Part shown: in pieces, positions 1 through 7,480 of the stretch | How positions within the stretch are numbered: the first letter of the stretch is position 1 | Layout of the letters: the number at the start of each line of letters is the position of its first letter | Assembly: GCA_934130105.1 (NCBI GenBank) | Contig: CAKOXL010000020.1 | Location: 1 to 23,376 of the forward strand | Direction: 5' to 3' | Source of the DNA: an uncultured Bacilli bacterium | Lineage (GTDB): Bacteria; Bacillota_I; Bacilli_A; RF39; UBA660 | Length of the DNA stretch: 23,376 nt | Notes under the pieces: generated by a model | Databases searched by the model: none | What the model was told of the DNA's origin: nothing | Seen by the model: only the letters and a program-made list of their open reading frames with translations | Position numbers and translations under genes: made by a program

Positions 1-75
1 ATAAAAAAAGAAAATCAAATTTATTATAAAATTCAACTTTCTTTATTATTTGCCCCAAAACTCTTTACACTAACT
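1..75 (+). repeat. Left copy of terminal inverted repeat (75 bp)
   Basis: This stretch is the exact reverse complement of 23300-23374, with no mismatch over 75 positions; position n pairs with position 23375-n. The match stops at 76/23299. It contains a recognisable core TTTGCCCCAAAACTCTTTAC and has no coding capacity. Seen directly: a perfect inverted repeat at the two extremes. Inferred: the sequence ends inside two copies of a dispersed repeat, most likely the end of an insertion sequence at which assembly stopped; the end of an invertible segment is the alternative. Confidence 0.9.
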
Positions 76-178
76 TTAATAACTATAATTTAATGGTGAT
101 AATATCATATATTTAAGTTTTAATGAAACTTTAAATGTGTCTTTATATAATAAAGTTGTTTTTTGAATCATATAATTA

Positions 179-187
179 TGATATAAT
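179..187 (+). promoter_or_regulatory. Extended -10 promoter for the murG operon
   Basis: TGA-TATAAT (TATAAT at 182-187) is a perfect -10 box with the TG extension. No good -35 lies at 16-18 bases; a TTGAAT at 163-168 is too close. The predicted start of transcription is near 194, leaving a leader of about 13 bases, which favours the 207 start of murG over the ATG codons at 186 and 192. Confidence 0.6.
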
Positions 188-206
188 GAATATGGATGTG
201 AAGAAT

Positions 207-1295
207 ATGAGAATTATAGTTAGTGCTGGTGGTACGGGTGGACATATTTATCCAGCTTTAGCAATTATTAATAAAATCAAAGAAATGGAACCTAATAGTG
301 AAATATTATACATTGGTACTAAAGATAGAATGGAATCTAGCATTATTCCAAGTAAGAATATTCCATATTTTGGTATAGAAATAAAAGGACTTAATCGTAA
401 GAATATATTTAAAAATATAACGGTTGTGAAACAATTTTTTGACAATGTAAAAATTATAAAAGCAGAAATTAAAAAATTTAACCCTGATGTCGTAATTGGA
501 GTTGGTGGGTATGTTACGGCACCTGTTATTTATAGTGCTAAAAAATTAGGTTATAAAACATTTATTCATGAACAAAATTCTATTCCTGGTTTATCAAATA
601 AATTCTTAGTTAGATACGTTGATAAAATAGGTGTTAGTCTTCCTGATTCAGTTAAGTATTTTCCTAAAAATAAAACAGTATTTACTGGTAATCCAAGAAG
701 CGAAGAAGTATTTAAGAGCAAGGAAGTTTCTAAGAAAATGCTTAATCTAAACTTAGATGAAAATAAAAAATTAGTTCTTATAGTTATGGGCTCATTAGGT
801 TCAACTACTATGAATAAAAACTTAAAAGAGACGCTTTTTCTTTTTAAAGATAAATCATATGAAGTAGTTTTTGTTACAGGAAAAAATTATTATGATGATT
901 ATAAAAAGATTGAATGTTCTTCTAATGTTAAAATAGTTCCTTATTTAGAAAACATGCCTCAAGTTTTGAAAAAAACAGATTTAATAGTATCACGTGCTGG
1001 TGCTAGTAGCATTTCTGAGATAACAGCTTTAGGTATACCAAGTATATTAATACCTAGTCCATACGTTACTCATAATCATCAATTTAAAAATGCTAAGAGT
1101 CTTGAAGATAGAGGTGCAACTGTTGTGATAGAAGAGAGTAAGTATGATGGCAAATATTTAGTTAATAAAATCGATAATATTCTTGATGATAGTGTTCTTT
1201 ATAAAGAATTGAGTAGCAAAGCTAGTAGTTTAGGGGTAAGAGATAGTGCTACCAAAATATATAAAATATTAAAAAATTTGATAAATGGTGATTAA
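207..1295 (+). CDS. murG: MurG, UDP-GlcNAc transferase (lipid II synthesis)
   Basis: Transfers N-acetylglucosamine from UDP-GlcNAc to lipid I to make lipid II on the inner face of the membrane. The 362-residue product has the length usual for MurG. The N-terminal nucleotide-fold loop reads SAGGTGGHIYPALA (residues 6-19), followed by the second glycine loop GVGGYVTAP and HEQNSIPG, and by the C-terminal UDP-GlcNAc region SRAGASSISEITALGIPSIL with HNHQ. Start 207 begins MRIIVSAGG as in relatives; in-frame ATGs at 135, 186 and 192 lie upstream of or too close to the predicted transcription start. It is the first gene of a murG-murB-divIB unit and overlaps nothing once murB is started at 1297. The usual upstream neighbours murD and ftsW/spoVE are absent here because the repeat at 1-75 ends the sequence. 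Confidence 0.95.
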   Translation: MRIIVSAGGTGGHIYPALAIINKIKEMEPNSEILYIGTKDRMESSIIPSKNIPYFGIEIKGLNRKNIFKNITVVKQFFDNVKIIKAEIKKFNPDVVIGVGGYVTAPVIYSAKKLGYKTFIHEQNSIPGLSNKFLVRYVDKIGVSLPDSVKYFPKNKTVFTGNPRSEEVFKSKEVSKKMLNLNLDENKKLVLIVMGSLGSTTMNKNLKETLFLFKDKSYEVVFVTGKNYYDDYKKIECSSNVKIVPYLENMPQVLKKTDLIVSRAGASSISEITALGIPSILIPSPYVTHNHQFKNAKSLEDRGATVVIEESKYDGKYLVNKIDNILDDSVLYKELSSKASSLGVRDSATKIYKILKNLINGD

Positions 1296-1296
1296 G

Positions 1297-2202
1297 ATGG
1301 ATGAATTGATAAAGGAGTTAAAAAAATTAAACTTGGGAAAGATGATTTTTAATGCATCCTTAAAAGAGTTTACAACTTATAAAGTTGGTGGTGTTGCTAG
1401 GGTAATTATTTTTCCTAAAAATATTGATGATTTAGTTATTTTAATTAGAAAACTTAAAGCAACTAATGTTAAGTTCATGGTTTTAGGAAATGGTTCTAAT
1501 GTATTATTTAGTGATTCTGTTTATGATGGTGTTATTATTAAACTTGATGAAATAAATCACATTGAATTTAATGATAATAGAGTGACTTGTGGTGCAGGTG
1601 CTAGTTTAATGAAGGTTGCAGCACAATCAATTAGAAGAGGATTGTCAGGTTTGGAATTTGCTGCTGGTATACCAGGAAGCATTGGTGGAGCAGTTTATAT
1701 GAATGCAGGAGCCTATAAGAGCGATATGGGTTATGTGGTTACAAAAGTAAAAGTACTAACTCCTAAAATGACGGTTATTACTATGGTAAATAAAGAACTT
1801 GATTTTCATTACCGTACTTCCTTTTTTAAGAAAAACAAAGACTATATTTGCTTAGAGGCAACAATTAAATTAGTAAAAGGCAATAAGGAAGATATAGAAA
1901 ATTTAGTTAATGATCGTAAGAAAAGAAGATTAGAATCTCAACCATTAGAGTATCCGTCTGCTGGTAGTGTTTTTCGTAATCCCGATGGAATGTTTGCAGG
2001 CAAACTTATTGAAGATTTAGGATATAAGGGTTTAATTAAAGGTGGCGCTATGATTAGTAAAAAACATGCTAATTTTATAATAAACGTTGATAATGCCACA
2101 GCAAATGATATTAAAGAGTTAATTGATTTTATTAAACAAGCAGTAAAAGAAAACTATGATGTTGATTTAGTGTGTGAACAAGAATTTATTAATTGGGAGT
2201 AG
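1297..2202 (+). CDS. murB: MurB, UDP-N-acetylenolpyruvoylglucosamine reductase
   Basis: FAD/NADPH-dependent reductase that makes UDP-MurNAc from enolpyruvyl-UDP-GlcNAc in the cytoplasm. The product has 301 residues. The FAD-binding half carries KVGGVARVIIFP, LGNGSNVLFSD and the strongly conserved GLEFAAGIPGSIGGAVYMNA. The C-terminal half has SAGSVFRNP, whose serine (about residue 224) is the expected proton donor, followed by AGKLIEDLGYKG and KKHANFI. The chosen start has GGTGA at 1287-1291 in front of it; the ATG at 1285 would overlap murG but has no Shine-Dalgarno. Only one base separates the murG stop from this start, so translation is probably coupled. Confidence 0.95.
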   Translation: MDELIKELKKLNLGKMIFNASLKEFTTYKVGGVARVIIFPKNIDDLVILIRKLKATNVKFMVLGNGSNVLFSDSVYDGVIIKLDEINHIEFNDNRVTCGAGASLMKVAAQSIRRGLSGLEFAAGIPGSIGGAVYMNAGAYKSDMGYVVTKVKVLTPKMTVITMVNKELDFHYRTSFFKKNKDYICLEATIKLVKGNKEDIENLVNDRKKRRLESQPLEYPSAGSVFRNPDGMFAGKLIEDLGYKGLIKGGAMISKKHANFIINVDNATANDIKELIDFIKQAVKENYDVDLVCEQEFINWE

Positions 2203-2204
2203 AT

Positions 2205-2885
2205 ATGAAAAAAACAAAAAAAAGAATTAAAATAAGGGTTGTACCAATATTAATAACAGTATTTATTTTATTATTAATAGTAATTTTTATTTATTTACTT
2301 ACTTTAATACCAATAAAAAACATTTATGTAAAGGAAAATAATTATTTAACAGATCAAAGTATTATTGAAGATGCCAAGATAGAAAATTATCCAAGTTTTT
2401 TAAAAACAACTAAAGCATCAATAATTAAGAATATTAAAAAAAATCCCTATGTAAAAGATGTTAAAGTTAAAAAAAAGTTACCTGCTAGTATATATATAGA
2501 GGTAACCGAAAAAAATATTTTATTTCGTAAAGATGAAGATAAAAAAATAGTATTAGAAGATAAAAGTGAAATTGATGATAATAATTTTTATCAATTACCA
2601 CTGCTTTTAAATTATGTTCCTGATACTAAATATGATTCTTTTATTAAAAAGATGAATGATGTATCTGAAAATGTTAAAACATTAATATCAGAAATTAGGT
2701 ATTATCCAAATGAGCAAGATGAAGATCGTTTCTTATTATATATGAATGACGGTAATTATGTTTATCTTACTTTAACTAAGTTTAAACAAATAAATTATTA
2801 CGAAGAAGTTTTAGAAAAACTAGAAGGCAAAAAAGGAATCCTTTATTTAGATAGTGGAAATCATTTTAAAATAATGGAAGATTAA
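2205..2885 (+). CDS. divIB: DivIB/FtsQ cell-division protein
   Basis: A bitopic membrane protein of the divisome that scaffolds the FtsL/DivIC partners at midcell. The 226-residue product has a basic cytoplasmic tail (residues 1-12), one membrane segment (about 13-36), and an extracytoplasmic POTRA-like domain starting IPIKNIYVKENNYLTDQSI and running through NPYVKDVKVKKKLPASIYIEV, followed by the FtsQ/DivIB beta domain. The start is set by GGGAG at 2195-2199; a TTG at 2193 is in frame but lies within the Shine-Dalgarno region. It begins two bases after murB stops, in the order murG-murB-divIB known from Bacillus-type cell-wall clusters. The product is shorter than some relatives because it lacks a long cytoplasmic tail and a long C-terminal gamma tail. 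Confidence 0.9.
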   Translation: MKKTKKRIKIRVVPILITVFILLLIVIFIYLLTLIPIKNIYVKENNYLTDQSIIEDAKIENYPSFLKTTKASIIKNIKKNPYVKDVKVKKKLPASIYIEVTEKNILFRKDEDKKIVLEDKSEIDDNNFYQLPLLLNYVPDTKYDSFIKKMNDVSENVKTLISEIRYYPNEQDEDRFLLYMNDGNYVYLTLTKFKQINYYEEVLEKLEGKKGILYLDSGNHFKIMED

Positions 2886-2899
2886 AATAAAAACATTTA

Positions 2900-2928
2900 T
2901 TGAATTTTATATAAAAAAATGTTAAACT
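2900..2928 (+). promoter_or_regulatory. Sigma-A-type promoter upstream of 2953
   Basis: TTGAAT (2900-2905), 17 bases, then TAAACT (2923-2928) with TG at 2920-2921, which extends the -10. It lies between divIB and the next gene, so that gene can be transcribed on its own. Confidence 0.6.
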
Positions 2929-2952
2929 ATGTTCATAGAATAGAGGGATTTT

Positions 2953-3504
2953 ATGAATAAAGTTGAAGCTTTAACTGCTAAAGATTGGATTTTATCGATT
3001 TTAGGAATTATTATATTATTATGTTTTATTATTTTACCACCAGTGTTTCGTACCTTTTTAAAAGATGAAGTTAAATTACCAGAACCAACTACTTATCCAG
3101 TTGTTACTTTAAACTGTTATAAGGATAACATTACTTATGATGATTATACTGATAAAGTTAATTTTACGTTTTATAGTCAAAATGCTAAGATAAGTAGTTA
3201 TTCTAAAAAAATAGAAAGAGTTTATAGTGATGAAATAATATATCAGCAGGAAAAACTTAATTATGGTAAATTAGTAACAGCTTTTAGTGTTATTAATGGA
3301 TACCAATATTTAGTAACACCAAACGATGATTTATTTAGCTTAATTATAAATGAAGATTATGATTTGAATAAATTCCAAGATACAAAAATTATGATACCAG
3401 GTGATGATGATACGACGGAAGTTAAATCAGATTATTATTTAAATGATAATATTGATTCTATTAAAGAAAGTTTAATTAATGATTCTTATATTTGCTCAGA
3501 ATAG
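2953..3504 (+). CDS. Membrane-anchored protein of unknown function
   Basis: I do not recognise this 183-residue protein. After a short cytoplasmic stretch it has one strong membrane segment (about residues 13-33, ILSILGIIILLCFIILPPVF) and then an acidic, tyrosine-rich soluble domain predicted to face outward. That domain contains two cysteines, one just after the membrane segment (VTLNCYK) and one at the extreme C-terminus (YICSE), which could form a disulfide. Positioned after AGAGGGA at 2942-2948. It has its own promoter and no obvious partner gene. Its last 29 bases overlap the end of the convergent gerB-family gene. Confidence 0.75.
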   Translation: MNKVEALTAKDWILSILGIIILLCFIILPPVFRTFLKDEVKLPEPTTYPVVTLNCYKDNITYDDYTDKVNFTFYSQNAKISSYSKKIERVYSDEIIYQQEKLNYGKLVTAFSVINGYQYLVTPNDDLFSLIINEDYDLNKFQDTKIMIPGDDDTTEVKSDYYLNDNIDSIKESLINDSYICSE

Positions 3505-4534
3505 TATTTATAAAGTAAATTATAACTAGTATTAAAATAATATTACTTACCGTTAAATAAAAAGTTATGTTAGTTTTATATATATTATTTAAAATTATTA
3601 AAAGTAGGGCTATTGCTGATAAAGTTATATGCTCTTTTTTTTCGTCTATAAATACTTCAATTAATTTTTTTAAAACATATATACACATTATGATAAAAAA
3701 TAAACTACTTAAAATATGATTTAATGATAACATCACTTCAACACGCTCTAAAATATTTAAAAAAGATATTTTTTTAAATATTATCATGTCTGGATTCTGA
3801 TATATGTTTGCAAGTTTTATTCCTAAAATAGAAATAATGCAAATTAATTGAATAAAGGTAAGTAGAATAAATGTTATTATAAAAATTAAGGGAACTTTAT
3901 CACTTTTATTGGATTTGATATTCTTGTTTGGAATTATTAATAATAGCGATAGGGGAATGATTGCAGAAGAAAAGAAATAATTAGAACTTGTAACATGTTC
4001 TTTAAAACTAGATGTAAGAAGTGGTTTTATGTTTGATATATCAATATATTTTAGCACCCCTATACAACCAATTATGAATATAAATATATAAATATAGAAG
4101 AAAACTTCACTTATTTTACTAATGGTTGATAAGTTTTTACTTACTATATATATAGAGGTTATAACTAATGTTACGGTGATAGTAAATAGGCTTACTTCTT
4201 TTAAAATATAATAGTGAATAAAAGCAGTTATATTAGATAAATGGTATATTAATGTAACTAGTATAATAGAGCCTAATGTTAAACAGCTAATAATTTTAAT
4301 ACTTTTTCTACTTTTTTTGATTAATTCTAGAAAACTTGACTGATTATTTTTCTGAATGTATAGTATGATTTTTCCTAATAATATAATGATGCATCCACCA
4401 ATTAATATATCTAAAATAGAGTCTGTTTTACTAGTTGTTGTTAAGTTATAGTAACCTATATTTATAATGAATGAATTTAATAAGAAAAAAATTAGGGTAC
4501 CATACTGTAATTGCGTTATATTATTTTGTTTCAT
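3476..4534 (-). CDS. GerB-family spore germination permease
   Basis: The membrane subunit B of a GerA-type nutrient germinant receptor, related to amino-acid permeases of the APC superfamily. The 352-residue product is almost entirely hydrophobic with about ten membrane segments and opens KQNNITQLQYGTLIFFLLNS, the typical start of the family. The start at 4534 is chosen because AAGGAG (4544-4549 on this strand) lies nine bases ahead; the ATG at 4543 directly abuts that site and is too close. It overlaps the upstream gerC-family gene by 14 bases, so the subunits are likely translated together. Last gene of the A-C-B operon. Its 3' end overlaps the convergent gene at 2953-3504 by 29 bases, and no terminator is visible between them. 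Confidence 0.88.
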   Translation of the reverse strand: MKQNNITQLQYGTLIFFLLNSFIINIGYYNLTTTSKTDSILDILIGGCIIILLGKIILYIQKNNQSSFLELIKKSRKSIKIISCLTLGSIILVTLIYHLSNITAFIHYYILKEVSLFTITVTLVITSIYIVSKNLSTISKISEVFFYIYIFIFIIGCIGVLKYIDISNIKPLLTSSFKEHVTSSNYFFSSAIIPLSLLLIIPNKNIKSNKSDKVPLIFIITFILLTFIQLICIISILGIKLANIYQNPDMIIFKKISFLNILERVEVMLSLNHILSSLFFIIMCIYVLKKLIEVFIDEKKEHITLSAIALLLIILNNIYKTNITFYLTVSNIILILVIIYFINTILSKYKNH

Positions 4535-5516
4535 AAATGGCATCTCCTTGTAAATAGTTTTCTTTTTCCTTTAAAACGAAAGTAAAATTGAAAGTTAGTT
4601 TTTCTAATAAGTCAGGAGTGTTTTTATAATATGAATAATTATTTTTACGTACCTTTTCAGTTAGTTTTAAAATGTCATAATCTTTTTCTTGATATTTTTT
4701 TAAAAAGTTTTCTAGATCTATTTTGGTTTGATTTATAAAATCTTTATCTTCGTCTATTGTTGTTAAAAATTTGAAACTTATGTTATTATTTTTGGTTGTA
4801 ATTATGGTTTGATTGTCATAAATGTTATTACCATTTAAATATGCACGCATAACTTGATTGGATAAAAGATTTAATAAGATACTATCTTTATAGCTTAGTT
4901 CTTCATAAACTTTATAATTGTTAATTAAGGTGTATCCTTTTAATGATAATTCATTATCATGATAGCTTATAGTAGGTAAATAGGTATTACCATTAATTAA
5001 TAATTCTTTAATCATTTCTTCAAAATCTTTAGTTCTAGTTATGGATGTTTCTTTTTGGTTGGTTTTAACTAGATTGTTTATATCTTCTGCTAATACTTTC
5101 TTTTCCATAAATTCTTTTAATGGTATATCTTTTAATAATACAACATTAAAATTATTTCTATATTCGTTGTTTTCTAAAAAATTAGTCGTAATTTCAATTA
5201 GATTATTATTGATTGCATCTTCTGTTAATATTAGTAAATCAATATGTGATAAATATAACTTTTTTTTGCTGTTAATATAAAGTTTATTAAAACTTTCTTC
5301 TAAAGATTTTTCACTACTTGATAGAGTAGTTATTTCTTTTTCTATACTCTCATCATTATTGATACCTTCTATTATTTGCAAAGTTAGTTCGTATTTGTTA
5401 TCTTTATAGTCGATTGCTAATGTATTTACTATACTTAAATCATTTAATTCGGTGTATGATGAACAACCAGATGATAAAAATATTAGTAATATTAAAAATA
5501 TTATTTTTTTCTTCAT
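4521..5516 (-). CDS. Ger(x)C-family spore germination lipoprotein
   Basis: Subunit C of the germinant receptor, a lipoprotein on the outer face of the inner spore membrane. The 331-residue protein has a lipoprotein signal with lipobox LSSGC (Cys18), then WTEL-like YTELNDLSIVNTLAIDY, the family's N-terminal signature, and ends in the C-terminal domain with VRKNNYSYYKN. GAGG precedes the start with normal spacing. It starts one base after gerA ends. Known of the family: GerC lipoproteins assemble with GerA and GerB subunits into one receptor and depend on lipid attachment. Length is slightly below the usual 370-400 residues. Confidence 0.9.
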   Translation of the reverse strand: MKKKIIFLILLIFLSSGCSSYTELNDLSIVNTLAIDYKDNKYELTLQIIEGINNDESIEKEITTLSSSEKSLEESFNKLYINSKKKLYLSHIDLLILTEDAINNNLIEITTNFLENNEYRNNFNVVLLKDIPLKEFMEKKVLAEDINNLVKTNQKETSITRTKDFEEMIKELLINGNTYLPTISYHDNELSLKGYTLINNYKVYEELSYKDSILLNLLSNQVMRAYLNGNNIYDNQTIITTKNNNISFKFLTTIDEDKDFINQTKIDLENFLKKYQEKDYDILKLTEKVRKNNYSYYKNTPDLLEKLTFNFTFVLKEKENYLQGDAIYETK

Positions 5517-5517
5517 A

Positions 5518-6939
5518 TTATCTACCTCGTACTTTATTAATATTAGTAAGTAGTGGGTTTCTTTTTTTGATACCTGGTTTATTTAATTTTAAAATGGCAT
5601 CTTTTTGTTCTGATTTTATAAATGGAGAGAATGGTGCTAAGTATGGTTTATCAAAAGAATTAATGCTTGCTAATTTTGTTACTAGTAGTATAAGACCTAT
5701 AAATATTCCGTATATACCTAAACTAGCAGCTAGTATCATTAAAAATATACGCCAGAAACGTATAGCTGATGTTAATTCAATTGATGTAAAGGCAAGACCA
5801 GATATAGCGCTAATTGCTACTACAATTATCATAATTGGTGAAATGATACCAGCTTTAACAGCAGCATCTCCTAGGACTAGACCACCAAGAATAGATACAG
5901 CAGTTCCCATAGTAGATGCCATACGCATGTCACTTTCTCTTAATATTTCAAATGATATTGTCATTATAATTCCCTCAACTAAGGCAGGAAAGGGTACAGT
6001 TGAACGTTGTGCTAAAAAGTTTAAGAGTAAATCGGTAGTTATTGAATCATGGTTATGGGTTGTTATTGCTATATAATAAGCGGGTATAAATATTGCTATT
6101 AAAAAGGCTATTACTCTAATAATACGAATAAAACTGGTATTGATAGCTTTTTGGTAATAGTCATCAGGGTTATGAAATAGATCAATAAAAAAGCAGGGTA
6201 TAATTAGAGCATAGGGACTATTATCTACTAATATAACGTATTTTCCTTCAAGAAGAGCAGTACATACTAAATCGGGTCTTTCGGTAGTAATTATAGTAGG
6301 AAAAATGCTGTTTTTATTTATTAAATATTTTTTTAAATAACCACTATCGATGATACCATCAATATTAATTTTTTTTAATTTTCTTAAAATATCACTTTTT
6401 AGTTTTTCTTCAGCTATATTGTTCATATATATTAGTCCGACTTTAGTTTTAGTTTGTTTACCAATAATTAGATTGTCATACCATAAGTTTTCGCTTTTTA
6501 TTCTTTTTCTAATTAGTCCAAAGTTTTTATTAAAATTCTCTGTAAAACTATCTTTAGGTCCACGAATTGATAATTCACTATCAACAGTATTAATCCCTCT
6601 ATCTAGTTGTTGCTTGGTTTCTACTGCAAATATTTCATAATCATTTATATATACGATGGTGTAGCCATTAAATAATTTTGATAATAACGCTTCATAATCT
6701 TCTATTTTAGTACAGCTATGACTAGGTAGGTTGTTAAAAAGGTAGTTGTATAAGTTTTGATTTGTTATTAAATTTTGTTCAATAATGTAGCTTAGGTTTT
6801 TTAGTATATAATTAGTTATATCAGATCCACTTGTTAAAACATCGGAATAAATAAGAGTTATTTTATTATCGTTAATTAAAATCTCTTTATATATAATATC
6901 ATTAGCTTGATTAGTTTCTCGTTTTAATCTATCAATCAT
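5518..6939 (-). CDS. GerA-family spore germination receptor subunit
   Basis: Subunit A of a nutrient germinant receptor. The 473-residue protein has an N-terminal soluble region, the family signature RGINTVDSELSIRGPKDSF followed by ENFNKNFGLIRKRIK, and a C-terminal membrane region of about five segments containing AQRSTVPFPALVEGIIM, FEILRESDMRMASTMG and SILGGLVLGDAAVKAG, all typical of GerA proteins. The start at 6939 follows GGAGG (6945-6949 on this strand) at five bases; upstream in-frame ATGs lie inside or before the Shine-Dalgarno. First gene of a gerA-gerC-gerB operon, the same order as gerK in Bacillus. A sigma-G-like promoter sits directly upstream. The germinant cannot be told from sequence. 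Confidence 0.95.
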   Translation of the reverse strand: MIDRLKRETNQANDIIYKEILINDNKITLIYSDVLTSGSDITNYILKNLSYIIEQNLITNQNLYNYLFNNLPSHSCTKIEDYEALLSKLFNGYTIVYINDYEIFAVETKQQLDRGINTVDSELSIRGPKDSFTENFNKNFGLIRKRIKSENLWYDNLIIGKQTKTKVGLIYMNNIAEEKLKSDILRKLKKINIDGIIDSGYLKKYLINKNSIFPTIITTERPDLVCTALLEGKYVILVDNSPYALIIPCFFIDLFHNPDDYYQKAINTSFIRIIRVIAFLIAIFIPAYYIAITTHNHDSITTDLLLNFLAQRSTVPFPALVEGIIMTISFEILRESDMRMASTMGTAVSILGGLVLGDAAVKAGIISPIMIIVVAISAISGLAFTSIELTSAIRFWRIFLMILAASLGIYGIFIGLILLVTKLASINSFDKPYLAPFSPFIKSEQKDAILKLNKPGIKKRNPLLTNINKVRGR

Positions 6940-6957
6940 ATTAGCCTCCATTATTTT

Positions 6958-6987
6958 TATTATGAAATAAAATAAAAAAAACATGCA
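6958..6987 (-). promoter_or_regulatory. Sigma-G-like promoter of the germination operon
   Basis: On the minus strand TGCATG (6987-6982), 17 bases, then CATAATA (6964-6958). This resembles the forespore sigma-G pattern, roughly TGAATA-17/18-CATACTA (established knowledge for Bacillus). The expected transcript start, about 6951, falls just before the GGAGG of gerA. The region is AT-rich, so a chance match cannot be excluded. Confidence 0.5.
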
Positions 6988-7014
6988 AAATAACTTTAAT
7001 TAACCTTAGAAAAA

Positions 7015-7023
7015 TGCTATTAT
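7015..7023 (+). promoter_or_regulatory. Extended -10 promoter for the pseudopilin gene
   Basis: TGC-TATTAT (TATTAT at 7018-7023) with only a poor -35, TTAATT at 6996-7001, 16 bases upstream. It lies about 35 bases before the start codon and is divergent from the germination operon promoter. Confidence 0.45.
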
Positions 7024-7057
7024 TATATGTAGTATATAGTTAATAAGGATGGTTTAT

Positions 7058-7465
7058 ATGAATAAAAAAGGTTTTACGTTAATTGAACTATTGGCAGTTA
7101 TTATAATTTTAGGTATATTGTCTTCACTTGCAGTAATTAGTTATGTTAATTATTTGAATAATACTAGGGATAAAGCTTTTAAAGTAGCTGAAAAAGATTT
7201 TGTATCAGCTTTAGAAGAAGCTTATGTTGATTGCCTTGATAAACCTTACAATAATACTTTTTGTAGTAATCATACAGAGCTTTATAAGAAGGAAAAAATA
7301 TATTTAAGTGAATTAGTTCATGATAATTATATTGACGTGATAAAGAATCCTTATAATACTGATGAAAATTGTGATATTAGCACATCTTATATTCAAGTGT
7401 CTGGCGAAAGAGATTATGATGTTTGTTTAAAGTGTGGCAATAAAATTAGTAGTAGTTGTGATTAA
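7058..7465 (+). CDS. Type IV pilin-like prepilin with six cysteines
   Basis: The 135-residue protein begins MNKKGFTLIELLAVIIILG, a textbook class III prepilin leader: cleavage is expected after Gly5, methylation on Phe6, and Glu10 (position 5 of the mature protein) is conserved. The rest of the N-terminal hydrophobic helix is about 25 residues. The C-terminal part is short and carries six cysteines, including VCLKCG and a terminal SSSCD, which could form three disulfides. AAGGA at 7045-7049 supports the start at 7058 over the ATG at 7049. It is not beside comG, pilB or a prepilin peptidase, so it is either a lone minor pilin used by machinery encoded elsewhere or a competence-like pseudopilin. 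Sixteen or fewer bases separate it from the rRNA methyltransferase, so both are probably on one transcript. Confidence 0.85.
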   Translation: MNKKGFTLIELLAVIIILGILSSLAVISYVNYLNNTRDKAFKVAEKDFVSALEEAYVDCLDKPYNNTFCSNHTELYKKEKIYLSELVHDNYIDVIKNPYNTDENCDISTSYIQVSGERDYDVCLKCGNKISSSCD

Positions 7466-7480
7466 TAGAGAGTGATATTT

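Noticed and set aside
163..187. TTGAAT at 163-168 as the -35 of murG
   Set aside because: The spacing to TATAAT is only 13 bases, too short for a sigma-A promoter.
5414..6076. A 220-codon plus-strand open frame opposite the gerA and gerC genes
   Set aside because: It is antisense to well-conserved GerA motifs, has no ribosome site and no recognisable product; it is a by-product of low stop frequency on the opposite strand.
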